Source: BACL21 sp038141525 (GTDB taxonomy: Bacteria; Bacteroidota; Bacteroidia; Flavobacteriales; Flavobacteriaceae). Taken from it: a stretch of 64,000 bases of DNA. The DNA is taken from assembly GCA_038141525.1 (NCBI GenBank), contig JAYQIF010000002.1:248001-312000 (forward strand). The letters run 5' to 3'. Position numbers and translations under genes: made by a program. How positions within the stretch are numbered: the stretch's first letter is position 1; each line of letters begins with the position of its first letter. This document shows positions 46,724 through 56,107 of the stretch, in pieces. The notes under the pieces are model-generated. The model worked only from the letters and a program-made list of their open reading frames with translations, searched no databases and was not told where the DNA came from.

Positions 46724-47597
46724 TTATTTGCTGTTAAACCGCTTAGAATTGCGTTTTTTGAAGACATACGCCAAAGACGATGGCTCTTTTGTATTTAGCG
46801 CGCGTATATTTGACCAAAGACCAACAAGAATTCCACGAAGGGCGCTGCCACTATTCTTTTTATACTGCTCAGATAAGAGGCTCACATAAATTGCATCAAA
46901 CCACATTGGCCGTGTCTGCAACAGTTCAAAATCATCTTCAAATATGGCGTGTATGCTTTCTTTTGAAAAATGCCACAAATGTCGTGGTACATCATAGGCA
47001 GCCCAAAATTCTTTGTAGTGCTGAGCGTCCCAAGATCGGTGATTCGGCACTGCCACAATTAGTACACCGTGCTCAGAAAGCCTCTCGGCGATCCATTGTT
47101 TTACCTCCACAGGATCTTCTAAATGTTCGAGCACGTGCCACAAGGTTATGGCGTCATACTTGGTCTTGGCAGACTCTTGTCGATCCTTCCAGACCGTCAA
47201 GTTTCTTTTCTCAGCTACCGCCCTAGCCGCACCGTTCACCTCTAAGCCAAAAACATTCCAAGATTCACTCCTGGCCACATCAGCAAAATCTCCTGTGCCG
47301 CAACCATAGTCCAATAGTGTACGCCCAGGAGGAGACGGCAGACTGAAGCCATTTTAGTTTGAGCGCCACATTAAACCGGCGAACCATACGATAGACCTTG
47401 GCACGCCAACCCTGAGCCTGAGTGTTGTGAGAAATGTAATCAGGGTGGTCATAATAGGGCGACAGATCTTTTGGTTTTGGCTGTGTTCTGTAGGCTTTTG
47501 TAGCGACATCCCACTTTAGCGCAAAGGTCCCACCAGAGACCATATAATCTTTCACTTCTGAGGGAACAGTAGTTTGAGAAGGTCTATTTTTTGCCAT
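46724..47597 (-). pseudogene. Class I SAM-dependent methyltransferase, one frameshift
   Basis: The first piece (MAKNRPSQTTVPSEVKDYMV to LKLKWLQSA) and the second (LLDYGCGTGDFADVARS, ITLWHVLEHLEDPVEV, DVPRHLWHFSKESI) are halves of one methyltransferase; one extra base at 47337-47338 separates them (QSASPPGRTLLDYGCGTGDF when removed). DYGCGTGDF is the SAM-binding motif I. From memory, a gene like this often follows mnmG in flavobacteria; the substrate is unknown. The 3' end is convergent with holB. Confidence 0.88.
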
Positions 47598-47608
47598 GAT
47601 TTTTGCCT

Positions 47609-47624
47609 TGTTTCACGTGGAACA
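47609..47624. promoter_or_regulatory. parS: parS centromere site (one-base variant)
   Basis: TGTTTCACGTGGAACA, the parS palindrome with one arm changed; its reverse complement TGTTCCACGTGAAACA is, to my knowledge, a natural Bacillus subtilis site. It lies between mnmG and the methyltransferase gene and would bind ParB. Confidence 0.85.
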
Positions 47625-49493
47625 CTAGCGTCCCATATACACCAAAAGGACGGAGATATCGTTTGGGGAAACACCGCTAATTCGGGACGCTTGTGAAATT
47701 GTCGCTGGCTGAATTTCCGTGAGTTTTTCTCTGGCTTCAAAAGACAAAGATTTTAGTTTGCTGTAGTCAAAGCTTTTTGGAATCTTGATGCCCTCGAGCT
47801 TTGTGAGCTTTTCCGCATTGTTTTTTTCCTTTTGAATATACCCCGAATATTTGACTTGTATTTCAACCTGTTCTAACACCTCAACATCCAGCTCATTTTT
47901 ATGCACATACTCCGAAACCGAAGCCAATTCGCACATGTCGGCCATACTTATGTTTGGCCTCGAAAAAAACTTAAACAGCTTATCACTTTGTCCTGCGGGT
48001 GATGAATTGTGTCGCTCTAAAATCGGGTTGATCTGCTGCGGCACAACGCTTGTTGTCTTAAAAAAATCAATAAACGCATCACTCGCTGTGTATTTCTGCT
48101 CCATGCGTTTGAGTCGGCCCTCACTGGCCAAGCCTAGCGCATGGCCTTTTGGGGTCAATCGATAATCCGCATTGTCCTGACGCAATAAGGTTCGAAATTC
48201 AGCCCTTGAGGTGAACATACGGTATGGTTCTTTCGTGCCTTTTGTGATTAAATCATCGATGAGCACTCCGATATAAGCCTCATCTCGGCGCAATATCAAC
48301 GGTGCCTCTTCGCGACAATACAAAGCGGCATTAATCCCAGCCATCAGGCCTTGGGCTCCTGCCTCTTCATAACCTGTAGTCCCATTGATTTGACCCGCAA
48401 AAAACAGACCCGAGATGATTTTGGTCTCTAGACTATGGGTTAACTGCGTTGGTGGAAAATAATCGTACTCTATGGCATATCCTGGGCGAAACATTTTCAC
48501 CGATTCAAACCCCGCACACGCCCTGAGCGCGCGCAACTGAACATCCTCGGGCAGAGAAGTACTAAAACCGTTGATGTAATACTCGACGGTATTCCAGCCC
48601 TCGGGCTCAACGAATAGCTGATGCCGATCTTTATCCGCAAAACGATGAATCTTATCTTCGATAGACGGACAATAACGAGGCCCTGTACTTTTAATGGCTC
48701 CATTGAACATAGGGCTACGATTAAAACCCTCTCGCAAAAAATCATGAACCTCTAGGCTGGTATAACTCATGTGACACGAGCGCTGCTCTTTAAGCGGGCT
48801 GGTTTGATCAGAAAACGAAAATTTTTGTGGGTCGGGGTCCCCAGGCTGTTCTATCATTTTTGAAAAGTCCAAGCTCCTACCATCCACGCGAGGGGGTGTT
48901 CCTGTTTTCATTCGACCCGTATCAAAACCCAGGTCCATCAAGACCTCTGTTATGCCAGTGGCAGCCCGTTCCCCGGCGCGTCCCCCACCAAATTGCTTCT
49001 CGCCGATGTGTATAAGACCGTTTAAAAACGTGCCATTGGTCAAGACCACAGCCCTCGCATTAAACACAATGCCCAATGATGTTTTTACTCCAGTTATCCT
49101 TTCTCCATCATACATTAACCCTGTAACCATATCCTGATAAAAATCAAGGTTTTTGGTTTGCTCTAACATCATGCGCCACAATTCTGCAAAGCGCATTCGG
49201 TCACTTTGTACCCGCGGACTCCACATGGCTGGACCCTTTGATTTATTGAGCATTTTGAATTGTATCGCTGTTTGATCAGAAACAATGCCGCTATAACCAC
49301 CTAACGCATCAATCTCACGCACAATTTGACCCTTGGCGATTCCTCCCATTGCTGGGTTACATGACATTTGAGCTATGGTTTGGAGGTTCATGGTCACCAA
49401 CATGGTTTTAGCGCCCATGTTGGCCGCGGCAGCGGCTGCCTCGCAACCTGCGTGCCCAGCGCCAACTACTATAACATCATAATTCGAATCCAT
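47625..49493 (-). CDS. mnmG: tRNA uridine 5-carboxymethylaminomethyl modification enzyme MnmG (GidA)
   Basis: 622 residues, full length. The N-terminal FAD-binding motif VIVVGAGHAGCEAAAAAANM is followed by SCNPAMGGIAKGQIVREIDA, the family signature GTPPRVDGRS and GLFFAGQINGTTGYEEAGAQ. The C-terminal helical domain binds MnmE and tRNA. With MnmE it modifies U34 of several tRNAs. Both ends are flanked by parS sites. mnmG is often near oriC in bacteria, which fits the parS pair. Confidence 0.97.
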   Translation of the reverse strand: MDSNYDVIVVGAGHAGCEAAAAAANMGAKTMLVTMNLQTIAQMSCNPAMGGIAKGQIVREIDALGGYSGIVSDQTAIQFKMLNKSKGPAMWSPRVQSDRMRFAELWRMMLEQTKNLDFYQDMVTGLMYDGERITGVKTSLGIVFNARAVVLTNGTFLNGLIHIGEKQFGGGRAGERAATGITEVLMDLGFDTGRMKTGTPPRVDGRSLDFSKMIEQPGDPDPQKFSFSDQTSPLKEQRSCHMSYTSLEVHDFLREGFNRSPMFNGAIKSTGPRYCPSIEDKIHRFADKDRHQLFVEPEGWNTVEYYINGFSTSLPEDVQLRALRACAGFESVKMFRPGYAIEYDYFPPTQLTHSLETKIISGLFFAGQINGTTGYEEAGAQGLMAGINAALYCREEAPLILRRDEAYIGVLIDDLITKGTKEPYRMFTSRAEFRTLLRQDNADYRLTPKGHALGLASEGRLKRMEQKYTASDAFIDFFKTTSVVPQQINPILERHNSSPAGQSDKLFKFFSRPNISMADMCELASVSEYVHKNELDVEVLEQVEIQVKYSGYIQKEKNNAEKLTKLEGIKIPKSFDYSKLKSLSFEAREKLTEIQPATISQASRISGVSPNDISVLLVYMGR

Positions 49494-49500
49494 AACTCAT

Positions 49501-49516
49501 TGTTTCACGTGAAACA
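49501..49516. promoter_or_regulatory. parS: parS centromere site (perfect)
   Basis: TGTTTCACGTGAAACA, the exact 16-bp consensus palindrome recognised by ParB, 8 bases upstream of the mnmG start and between it and ybeY. ParB bound here could also repress mnmG; that is inference. Confidence 0.95.
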
Positions 49517-49532
49517 AATTTAAAACATTGAT

Positions 49533-49949
49533 TTACAACACTTTAAACAAATTAATCCAATAATCCTCTCGTCCGCGCATTACTTCTTGCTCTTGGTTTG
49601 TTTTGTCCCGATATCCACATAAATGCAGCACACCATGAACCAATACACGGGCTAGCTCGTGCTCAAAGGTCACCTGATATTCTAAACTATTTTCTTTGAC
49701 TCTATCGGTAGAAATATAGATCTCCCCGTATACGGTTTGCCCCACCTTATTGTCAAACGTGATGATGTCTGTCAAGGTGTCGTGATTCAAAAACTCTTGG
49801 TTGAGCTCAAGCAAATAGTCGTCCGAACAAAAGACATAATCCACCTCACCCACAGAATAACCTTCTTGTGAAACAACCTCCTCTAACCATAAAACCCATG
49901 GTTTGGTGTCGCTTAGGCTATAATCGTTCTGGCTGTTAAAACTGATCAT
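49533..49949 (-). CDS. ybeY: Endoribonuclease YbeY (rRNA maturation)
   Basis: 138 residues. The zinc-binding part is VLVHGVLHLCGYRDKTNQEQ, with the two histidines of H-G-x-LHL-x-GY; the usual third histidine lies in GYDH in most bacteria but is replaced by RD here, as I recall for flavobacterial YbeY. The N-terminal EFLNHDTLTDIITFD is also typical. It processes the 3' end of 16S rRNA and takes part in ribosome quality control. Its start overlaps the DUF4175 stop by 14 bases. Confidence 0.92.
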   Translation of the reverse strand: MISFNSQNDYSLSDTKPWVLWLEEVVSQEGYSVGEVDYVFCSDDYLLELNQEFLNHDTLTDIITFDNKVGQTVYGEIYISTDRVKENSLEYQVTFEHELARVLVHGVLHLCGYRDKTNQEQEVMRGREDYWINLFKVL

Positions 49950-52900
49950 TGATGGTGCTGCGAATTTTGAAATATCGCTCAGATTGTTTTTTGTAATAAG
50001 GCTGCAAAGGTAATGCGTCTTTTATTAATATATCCAATTGTTCAAAATACCTGCGTTCCGTGCGCCAGGGGTTACGCTGAGTAGGGTCATAGCTGCGGGT
50101 ATTAGTTTGTGATTCTCGTTGCTCTTCTTTTTCTTGTTGATACTGCGCCTCCTGAAGTTTAAGCAGTTGGTAGTTGATCTCCTTCATTAGCGCCCGAGAT
50201 TTGTTACTCACACCTCCGCGCAGCAGTTCTTGGGCATTCTGATCCATTTTACGCAAAAGGTCTTGATTTTCTTCCAATAAGCCTTGAGACCTGAGTCGGT
50301 CCTCGAGCTCCTGACGCAATTTTTGTTGTTGTTTGTATCGCTCGTATTGAGCAGCTCGCTCTGCCGCTGTGCTGCCGTATGTGCCGCTTTTGCTCTGGCC
50401 GCCAGTCTTTGCACCCTTCTCGTCTCCTGATCCATTACCGCCAGATTTACCCGAATCGCCTTGGGGTTGACCCTGACCAGAGCTATCGCCTTGTGCCCCC
50501 TTTTGGCCCGACTGCCCTGGCTGGGACGAACCATCTGGGTTTTGTCCTTGTTGCTGACCTTTGGACCCCTGCTGGCCCTGCAATGATTGCTGTTGCTGAA
50601 TTATATCTTGCAACTGAAAGCCTTGACTGCCTGAACCTTGGCCTGAACCTGAACCAGGCATACTCATGGCCATCTGCTCCATTTTAGAGACCACACCGTC
50701 TAATAAATTCGCCAAATCATTAGCTTGTGTAAAAACGAACTGTTGTGCTGAAGCCGCTTTGGCAAAACGGGTCTCTGCCAAGTCTGAGAGCGTCTTGTCT
50801 AAATAATACCCCGCTTGGGCTAAGGATTGATTTACCTGTGAGGAAATCATGGGTTGTCGCAAGGACAAAGCGTACAAACTATCGTCAATATGTCCGAAAT
50901 TGTCACGCAAATCATTTTGTCTGTTGATATAGTCTGGGGTCGACCAGCCCGAGAGTTGGCGATCTTGAGCAATATTCATATGGCCCTCTTGTGCTAAAGA
51001 AAACACGATTAAGTTATCCAAGACTTGCCGCAACATTTGCGTGTCCTCCTGCATGGATTGTTGTTGCATTTGTTGCATTTGGGCACCCATTTTTTGAGCC
51101 ATCTCCTGCATCTTCTGTCCCGCCTGCTTTTGTGGTTTTTGTGCTTGAGCGGGCTCTCCTTGTTGCAAAGCCTCGGTCGCCTTTTTCTGCTGATCTGAAA
51201 TATCCATTTCACCACCGGGATCTCGAGGCAAAGACATGGGTGTCTTTAATTTGTTGTTCTCTTGCTCTAGGTTGTCCAAAGCCTGCTTAATACTCTCGAA
51301 CTCTTCGTTCAGCTCTTGTTGTTGCTGTTGCTCTTTGTCGCCGTTATTCTGGTTGTCGCTCTGTTGTTTTGACAAGGCCTCTTGTCGTTTTCCCAAGTCA
51401 TCGAGCTGCTCGCTTATTTGATTCATTTTTTGTGTTACAAAAAACCGCCGAGTCATTTCTACTAAACGCTCTACATTCTGTTCCTGCGCTCTTTGTTGCT
51501 GTTGACTTTGCGCCATTTCCTCGAGCAAGTCCTCATCTTGAAGTTGCTGCTGCAACTCTTGCAACTCCTGCCATCTCTCTGACTGCTCTTGTAAGGATTG
51601 TTGCTGTTCGTCTATACGCTCTTTTAACTGCTCAAGATTTTGATTGTCGCCCAATTGATTTTCTTCAAATCGCTCCAGTATATTTTTTAAGGACTTGGTT
51701 TGTTCCTGTAATTGCTCAAGTTGTTGTTGTTGCTTCTGAAGTATTCGGTCCAAATTTCGTTCGTCTTGCCAATTGATCGATTCTTTTTGACGGCCAGATT
51801 GCTCAAGCCGCTCGACTTGATCGTTTTGCTCGGCCAAGGTTCTAATCGCCTCCTCGAGCTGATTGGCTTGCTTGTTTTGCTGGCTCAATAATTGATCTTG
51901 TGTCTCTAGCCTGGTCGCCTCCTGATGACCAAAAACGCTGGATCGCGATGATTTAGGTCCAGAGACAGCATCATTATCCCAGGCCTCGAAGTAATATTGA
52001 TAGGTCTTTCCTTTAATCAACTGGAATCCGCCAGGAAACGAAAAGACGCCTTGGGTGTTTGCTTGAGGATTAATCTCTAGCGGTAAACGCCTTTGGTTTT
52101 TTGAGTCTTCTGTAGGGTAGCACACCACATCGATCCTTTGTACTAAAAAGTCATCCCACGCGAGGATCTTGTGGTGTGTTAGGTTGTTTATTGAATCCTT
52201 TAGGGTTTCTACACTTATTTTTGGATGTTTGTCAGAATACACCTCTATATCGTAGGCCACGGCGGGATCAAAACCCACTTGAGTATTGCTCGCACTCAAA
52301 AAATATTTCTGATTGCGGTATACTTTTTTTGTCAACTCAAATTGATTTCCCGCGCGCACTAAAAAAGAGGTGTCTTTGGCGTTATACCATTTAATTTGGT
52401 CTGTATGTGTTGTCGTGAGCCGCCACTTAATTTCAGAGCCCGCCAGCGCCCTAATGTTTCCGGTATTTTCGATAAGGGTTGGACTCATCTCTGCATAAGC
52501 AGGTGGGATAACCTCAACCTCAAAACCATTAACTTCTGGGCCATACAACACCTCAAAACTAAACTCTGGCGAACGGTACACCTCTGTGCCAAAATAAAAC
52601 TTAAACGTAGAAGGTTGAGGGGGCATCAAAAGTTCAAATTGCCCTGCTGTGCGCGGCACCATAGTCCGGCGCTGACCGTCGATTACCACAAACACCTCTT
52701 GGGGCAAAACGCTGCCCTGGGCCGCGACCTCTAAACGTATCTCTTGGTTACTTCGTGCTTTTAACTCTTTGTTGAGCAAAACCAATTGGTACGGCGCTGG
52801 ACGCACAAATTCCTGATTGTAGGCCGCCACCCGCTTATAGCTCGCAAACAACGAGGGTAAATCTCCAAAAACCCATATCATCAAGAACAACGAAATGGGC

Positions 52901-53373
52901 AAAAACAACCAACGCGAGTGTTTAAGGTTGTCCTTAAAATCGATTGCGCTGCCAAAATAAAAAGGAGAAAGTGATTTGGATTTTTGAGCGATACTGGCCA
53001 ATATAAGGTCTGTGTCTTGTTTTTGGTCCAAAAGATCCAAGGTGTTGATCAAGCGATCACCAACCTCTGGGATTTGGGTGCCGATTAACCGTGCTGCTTG
53101 TTGATGACTCATCGGTTTTTTTGATCCCAGCAATACACCAAGTGCTGGCCAGATCCAATAAAACCACAGAGCCAATTCCACCAAGACAAAAAGCCAAAAA
53201 ACAACAGCACGCATCGTGCCGGATAGCCAAAACACCTCCTCAACCCACGCGGTAAGCAAAAAATAAAGCACCCCTATTACCACGAAAAAAATCCCTCCAC
53301 GCAACAATTCGTTGAGATAGAATTTTTTTTTAAATTCACCTAGTTTTTGTTCTATTGCTTGGTAGTCACTCAC
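49936..53373 (-). CDS. Large DUF4175 membrane protein with Q-rich coiled coils
   Basis: 1145 residues. Two or three N-terminal transmembrane segments (FFVVIGVLYFLLTAWV, VFWLFVLVELALWFYWIWPA) and another near residue 160 precede an immunoglobulin-like beta region with PPAYAEMSPTLIENTGNIRA. From about residue 480 a long glutamine- and glutamate-rich coiled coil follows, ending in a low-complexity Gly/Ser/Gln region. DUF4175 proteins are common in Bacteroidetes and alphaproteobacteria; the function is unknown but the layout suggests a cell-envelope scaffold. No frameshift, despite its length. Confidence 0.85.
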   Translation of the reverse strand: MSDYQAIEQKLGEFKKKFYLNELLRGGIFFVVIGVLYFLLTAWVEEVFWLSGTMRAVVFWLFVLVELALWFYWIWPALGVLLGSKKPMSHQQAARLIGTQIPEVGDRLINTLDLLDQKQDTDLILASIAQKSKSLSPFYFGSAIDFKDNLKHSRWLFLPISLFLMIWVFGDLPSLFASYKRVAAYNQEFVRPAPYQLVLLNKELKARSNQEIRLEVAAQGSVLPQEVFVVIDGQRRTMVPRTAGQFELLMPPQPSTFKFYFGTEVYRSPEFSFEVLYGPEVNGFEVEVIPPAYAEMSPTLIENTGNIRALAGSEIKWRLTTTHTDQIKWYNAKDTSFLVRAGNQFELTKKVYRNQKYFLSASNTQVGFDPAVAYDIEVYSDKHPKISVETLKDSINNLTHHKILAWDDFLVQRIDVVCYPTEDSKNQRRLPLEINPQANTQGVFSFPGGFQLIKGKTYQYYFEAWDNDAVSGPKSSRSSVFGHQEATRLETQDQLLSQQNKQANQLEEAIRTLAEQNDQVERLEQSGRQKESINWQDERNLDRILQKQQQQLEQLQEQTKSLKNILERFEENQLGDNQNLEQLKERIDEQQQSLQEQSERWQELQELQQQLQDEDLLEEMAQSQQQQRAQEQNVERLVEMTRRFFVTQKMNQISEQLDDLGKRQEALSKQQSDNQNNGDKEQQQQQELNEEFESIKQALDNLEQENNKLKTPMSLPRDPGGEMDISDQQKKATEALQQGEPAQAQKPQKQAGQKMQEMAQKMGAQMQQMQQQSMQEDTQMLRQVLDNLIVFSLAQEGHMNIAQDRQLSGWSTPDYINRQNDLRDNFGHIDDSLYALSLRQPMISSQVNQSLAQAGYYLDKTLSDLAETRFAKAASAQQFVFTQANDLANLLDGVVSKMEQMAMSMPGSGSGQGSGSQGFQLQDIIQQQQSLQGQQGSKGQQQGQNPDGSSQPGQSGQKGAQGDSSGQGQPQGDSGKSGGNGSGDEKGAKTGGQSKSGTYGSTAAERAAQYERYKQQQKLRQELEDRLRSQGLLEENQDLLRKMDQNAQELLRGGVSNKSRALMKEINYQLLKLQEAQYQQEKEEQRESQTNTRSYDPTQRNPWRTERRYFEQLDILIKDALPLQPYYKKQSERYFKIRSTINDQF

Positions 53374-53417
53374 TTACACAAATTTTGCGCTACTAAATTA
53401 ATTTAATTTTCGCTCTT

Positions 53418-54466
53418 GTGCCTTTAAACATCAAGGATTTAAAATACTTGACGGCTTATTCAACACCTGCTGTGTTTGTTCTTTCCACTGCTTTGGGGGC
53501 TATTGGGGTTATGCCACAATTATATATGTGTTTGTTCTGGTGCCCATCCTCGAGATTTTGTTGCCGCAGAGCCAACAAAATCTCGATCAACAGGACAGCA
53601 TTAAAAAAAGTAGGTGGGGATTTTTTGACCTACTGCTCTACGCTAACCTACCTATTGTGTTCGGGCTCCTGATCTATTTTTATGAGCATATTGTCCCGCA
53701 AAACAGCTTCGAGGTCGTGCTGGGGTACGGGCTCTCCTTAGGTATTGTTTTGGGGGCTAACGGAATCAATGTTGCACACGAACTAGGCCATAGAACCACT
53801 CGGGCAGAGCGTTTTATAGGCAAACTCCTCTTGTGCCCTGCCTTGTACATGCACTTTTATATAGAGCACAACTATGGGCACCACCAACACGCCGCGACCC
53901 CAGAAGATCCTGCAACAGCAAAATACAACCAGCCCGTTTATCTGTTTTGGGTGAGCTCTGTTTTGGGACAGCTCCGCAGTGCTTTTAAACTCCAAAAAAA
54001 TCTAATTCGCAATCGGCGCGGTCTTCAAGCTCTATGGCACAATGATTTATTGTGGTACGCCCTGGCTCAAGGGTTGTACCTGCTTCTTGTCGCTCTCTTT
54101 TTTGGAGTGAATGCTCTCTTGTGGGGGGTGTTGGTCGCTGTGGTGGCTGTGCTTTTATTAGAAACCACCAATTACATCGAACACTACGGTTTAATGCGGC
54201 CTAAAAAACCTTCTGGACGCTATGCTCCTGTAAAAGAAATACACTCCTGGAACAGCAACCACCTGATGGGGCGTATCCTGTTATATGAACTGACCAGACA
54301 CAGCGATCACCACTATCGTTCTCAAAAAAAATACCAGCTATTAGACCACCATCAAACAAGTCCTGAATTGCCTTTTGGTTATCCCACCTCCATTGTGTTG
54401 AGCTTATTTCCTCCGCTTTGGTTTTTTATAATGAACCCTCGTGTGCCTTCGGATATGAAGCCTTAG
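53418..54466 (+). pseudogene. Alkane 1-monooxygenase (AlkB-like) integral-membrane hydroxylase, one frameshift
   Basis: The N-terminus (MPLNIKDLKYLTAYSTPAVF, GTG start) continues in another frame as VFVLVPILEILLPQ. Five G at 53495-53499, where six would give TALGGYWGYATIIYVFVLV, account for the break. The body has the di-iron histidine boxes of AlkB: NVAHELGHR, EHNYGHHQHAA, NYIEHYGL and LTRHSDHHY, with six or so membrane helices. The enzyme hydroxylates terminal carbons of alkanes or fatty acyl chains using a rubredoxin or ferredoxin partner. The missing base truncates translation of the first helix as read. Confidence 0.88.
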
Positions 54467-54491
54467 TATTGTATCTTTACGGCCAAAATTA

Positions 54492-56009
54492 TTGACCTTG
54501 TCACAAACCGTTAGAGTTCGTTTTGCCCCCAGTCCTACCGGTCCACTTCACATTGGTGGGGTGCGCACCGCTTTGTTTAATTATCTTTTTGCTAAAAAAC
54601 ACGGAGGGACCTTTGTATTGCGGATCGAAGACACGGACCAAACACGCTATGTGGACGGGGCAGAGGCCTATATCGAAGAATCTTTAAACTGGTTGAATAT
54701 ACCTTACGATGAAGGGCCAGGTAAGCCAGGTGCTTTTGGTCCCTACCGTCAAAGTGAGCGTTCATCTTTGTACAAAACCCATGTTGGTCAGTTGATTGAC
54801 TCGGGTTGGGCCTATTACGCTTTTGATACGCCCGATTCATTGGCTGATATGCGCTCAGCCGCCGAATCTAAGGGGGAGACATTTGTCTACAACGCCCAAA
54901 ACCGATTGTCGCTCAACAATTCCTTGGCGTTGACCACAGGACAAACTCAAGCCTTATTGTCGGCAAACCCCCCATATGTGGTTCGATTTAAATCACCTCA
55001 AGAGCGCAGCATTGTTTGTGAGGATCTCATCAGGGGCCGTGTTGTCGTGGAGGGTACTGTTTTGGACGATAAAATTCTTTTTAAGAGCGATGGCATGCCG
55101 ACCTATCATTTAGCCAATGTGGTCGATGACCACCTGATGGAAATCACCCATGTTATTCGCGGAGAGGAGTGGTTGCCTTCATTAGCGCTGCACGTGTTAC
55201 TCTACGAGGCGTTTGGTTGGCAAGCTCCGGAGTTTGCGCACCTGCCGTTGATCCTTAAACCAACTGGCAAAGGTAAACTCAGCAAGCGAGACGGTATTGC
55301 AGGTGGATTTCCGGTTTTTCCCCTTCAATGGTCTCAGGGCGACTCACCTTTACAGGGATACCGAGAACAAGGCTACAGTAAACAAGCTGTGGTTAACCTA
55401 TTGGCGCTGCTGGGGTGGAATTCAGGAACGGAGCAAGAGGTGTTTGACCTAGAAGAGCTGATCGCGCAATTTTCTATCGAACGCGTCCAAAAATCTGGTG
55501 CTAAATTTGATCCTGATAAAGCCTTGTGGTTTCAGAATCATTACTTCCAAAACCGCTCCAACCAGTCAATCGTAGAAGAGTTTAATGAGTGGTTGGCGAA
55601 TAACCAAAAACCTTCTGCCTCTGTTGACCTCAACCTTGTTGTTGGGTTGGTCAAAGAGCGCGTTAGTTTTGTAAAGGATTTATGGGGGGCCACTGACTTC
55701 TTTTTTGAACCACCGACAAACTATGACCCAAAAGGCGTGAAACGCGCTGTGAAAGACAATACCGTCGTGGTCTTATCTAAACTTTTGCCCGTGCTTAAGG
55801 CACATACTTGGGTCGATGCTGAGGACTTATCTGGCTCAGTTAAAGAATGGTGCTTAGCCCAAGATATTGGGGTGGGGTCCGTCATGATGCCGTTAAGGTT
55901 GTTTTTAGTGGGCGCCATGAAAGGACCTGATGTGTTTGACATCATGATGGTATTGGGTAAAGAGCAATGTTTGGAGCGCATCAACTCAGGGATACAAGCC
56001 TTTGGTTAG
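54492..56009 (+). CDS. gltX: Glutamyl-tRNA synthetase
   Basis: 505 residues with a TTG start (MTLSQTVRVRFAPSPTGPLH). The class I signatures are PTGPLHIGGVRTA (HIGH-like) and KGKLSKRDG (KMSKS-like), followed by the alpha-helical anticodon-binding domain. It charges tRNA-Glu in the cytoplasm. The TTG is preceded by an AT-rich stretch; no ATG in the frame precedes the conserved core. 25 bases follow the alkB-like stop. Confidence 0.96.
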   Translation: MTLSQTVRVRFAPSPTGPLHIGGVRTALFNYLFAKKHGGTFVLRIEDTDQTRYVDGAEAYIEESLNWLNIPYDEGPGKPGAFGPYRQSERSSLYKTHVGQLIDSGWAYYAFDTPDSLADMRSAAESKGETFVYNAQNRLSLNNSLALTTGQTQALLSANPPYVVRFKSPQERSIVCEDLIRGRVVVEGTVLDDKILFKSDGMPTYHLANVVDDHLMEITHVIRGEEWLPSLALHVLLYEAFGWQAPEFAHLPLILKPTGKGKLSKRDGIAGGFPVFPLQWSQGDSPLQGYREQGYSKQAVVNLLALLGWNSGTEQEVFDLEELIAQFSIERVQKSGAKFDPDKALWFQNHYFQNRSNQSIVEEFNEWLANNQKPSASVDLNLVVGLVKERVSFVKDLWGATDFFFEPPTNYDPKGVKRAVKDNTVVVLSKLLPVLKAHTWVDAEDLSGSVKEWCLAQDIGVGSVMMPLRLFLVGAMKGPDVFDIMMVLGKEQCLERINSGIQAFG

Positions 56010-56028
56010 TTTAGGCAAATCGTGACAA

Positions 56029-56074
56029 GTTTGCGTTCAAATCTGGCCAATGCTTAACAGGTTTGCGTTCAAAT
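56029..56074. repeat. Two 14-bp direct repeats upstream of the SPFH gene
   Basis: GTTTGCGTTCAAAT occurs at 56029-56042 and again at 56061-56074, spaced 32 bp start to start, roughly three DNA turns. The pair lies in the 98-base gap before the SPFH gene and could be an operator or the trace of a small duplication. Confidence 0.6.
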
Positions 56075-56107
56075 ATTGTGTAACTTAGAGGAAAAACAAC
56101 AGCCGCC

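Noticed and set aside
53418..53672. Separate 84-codon gene before the AlkB-like gene
   Set aside because: Its first part is the true N-terminus of AlkB and the rest is out-of-frame after the G-run shift.
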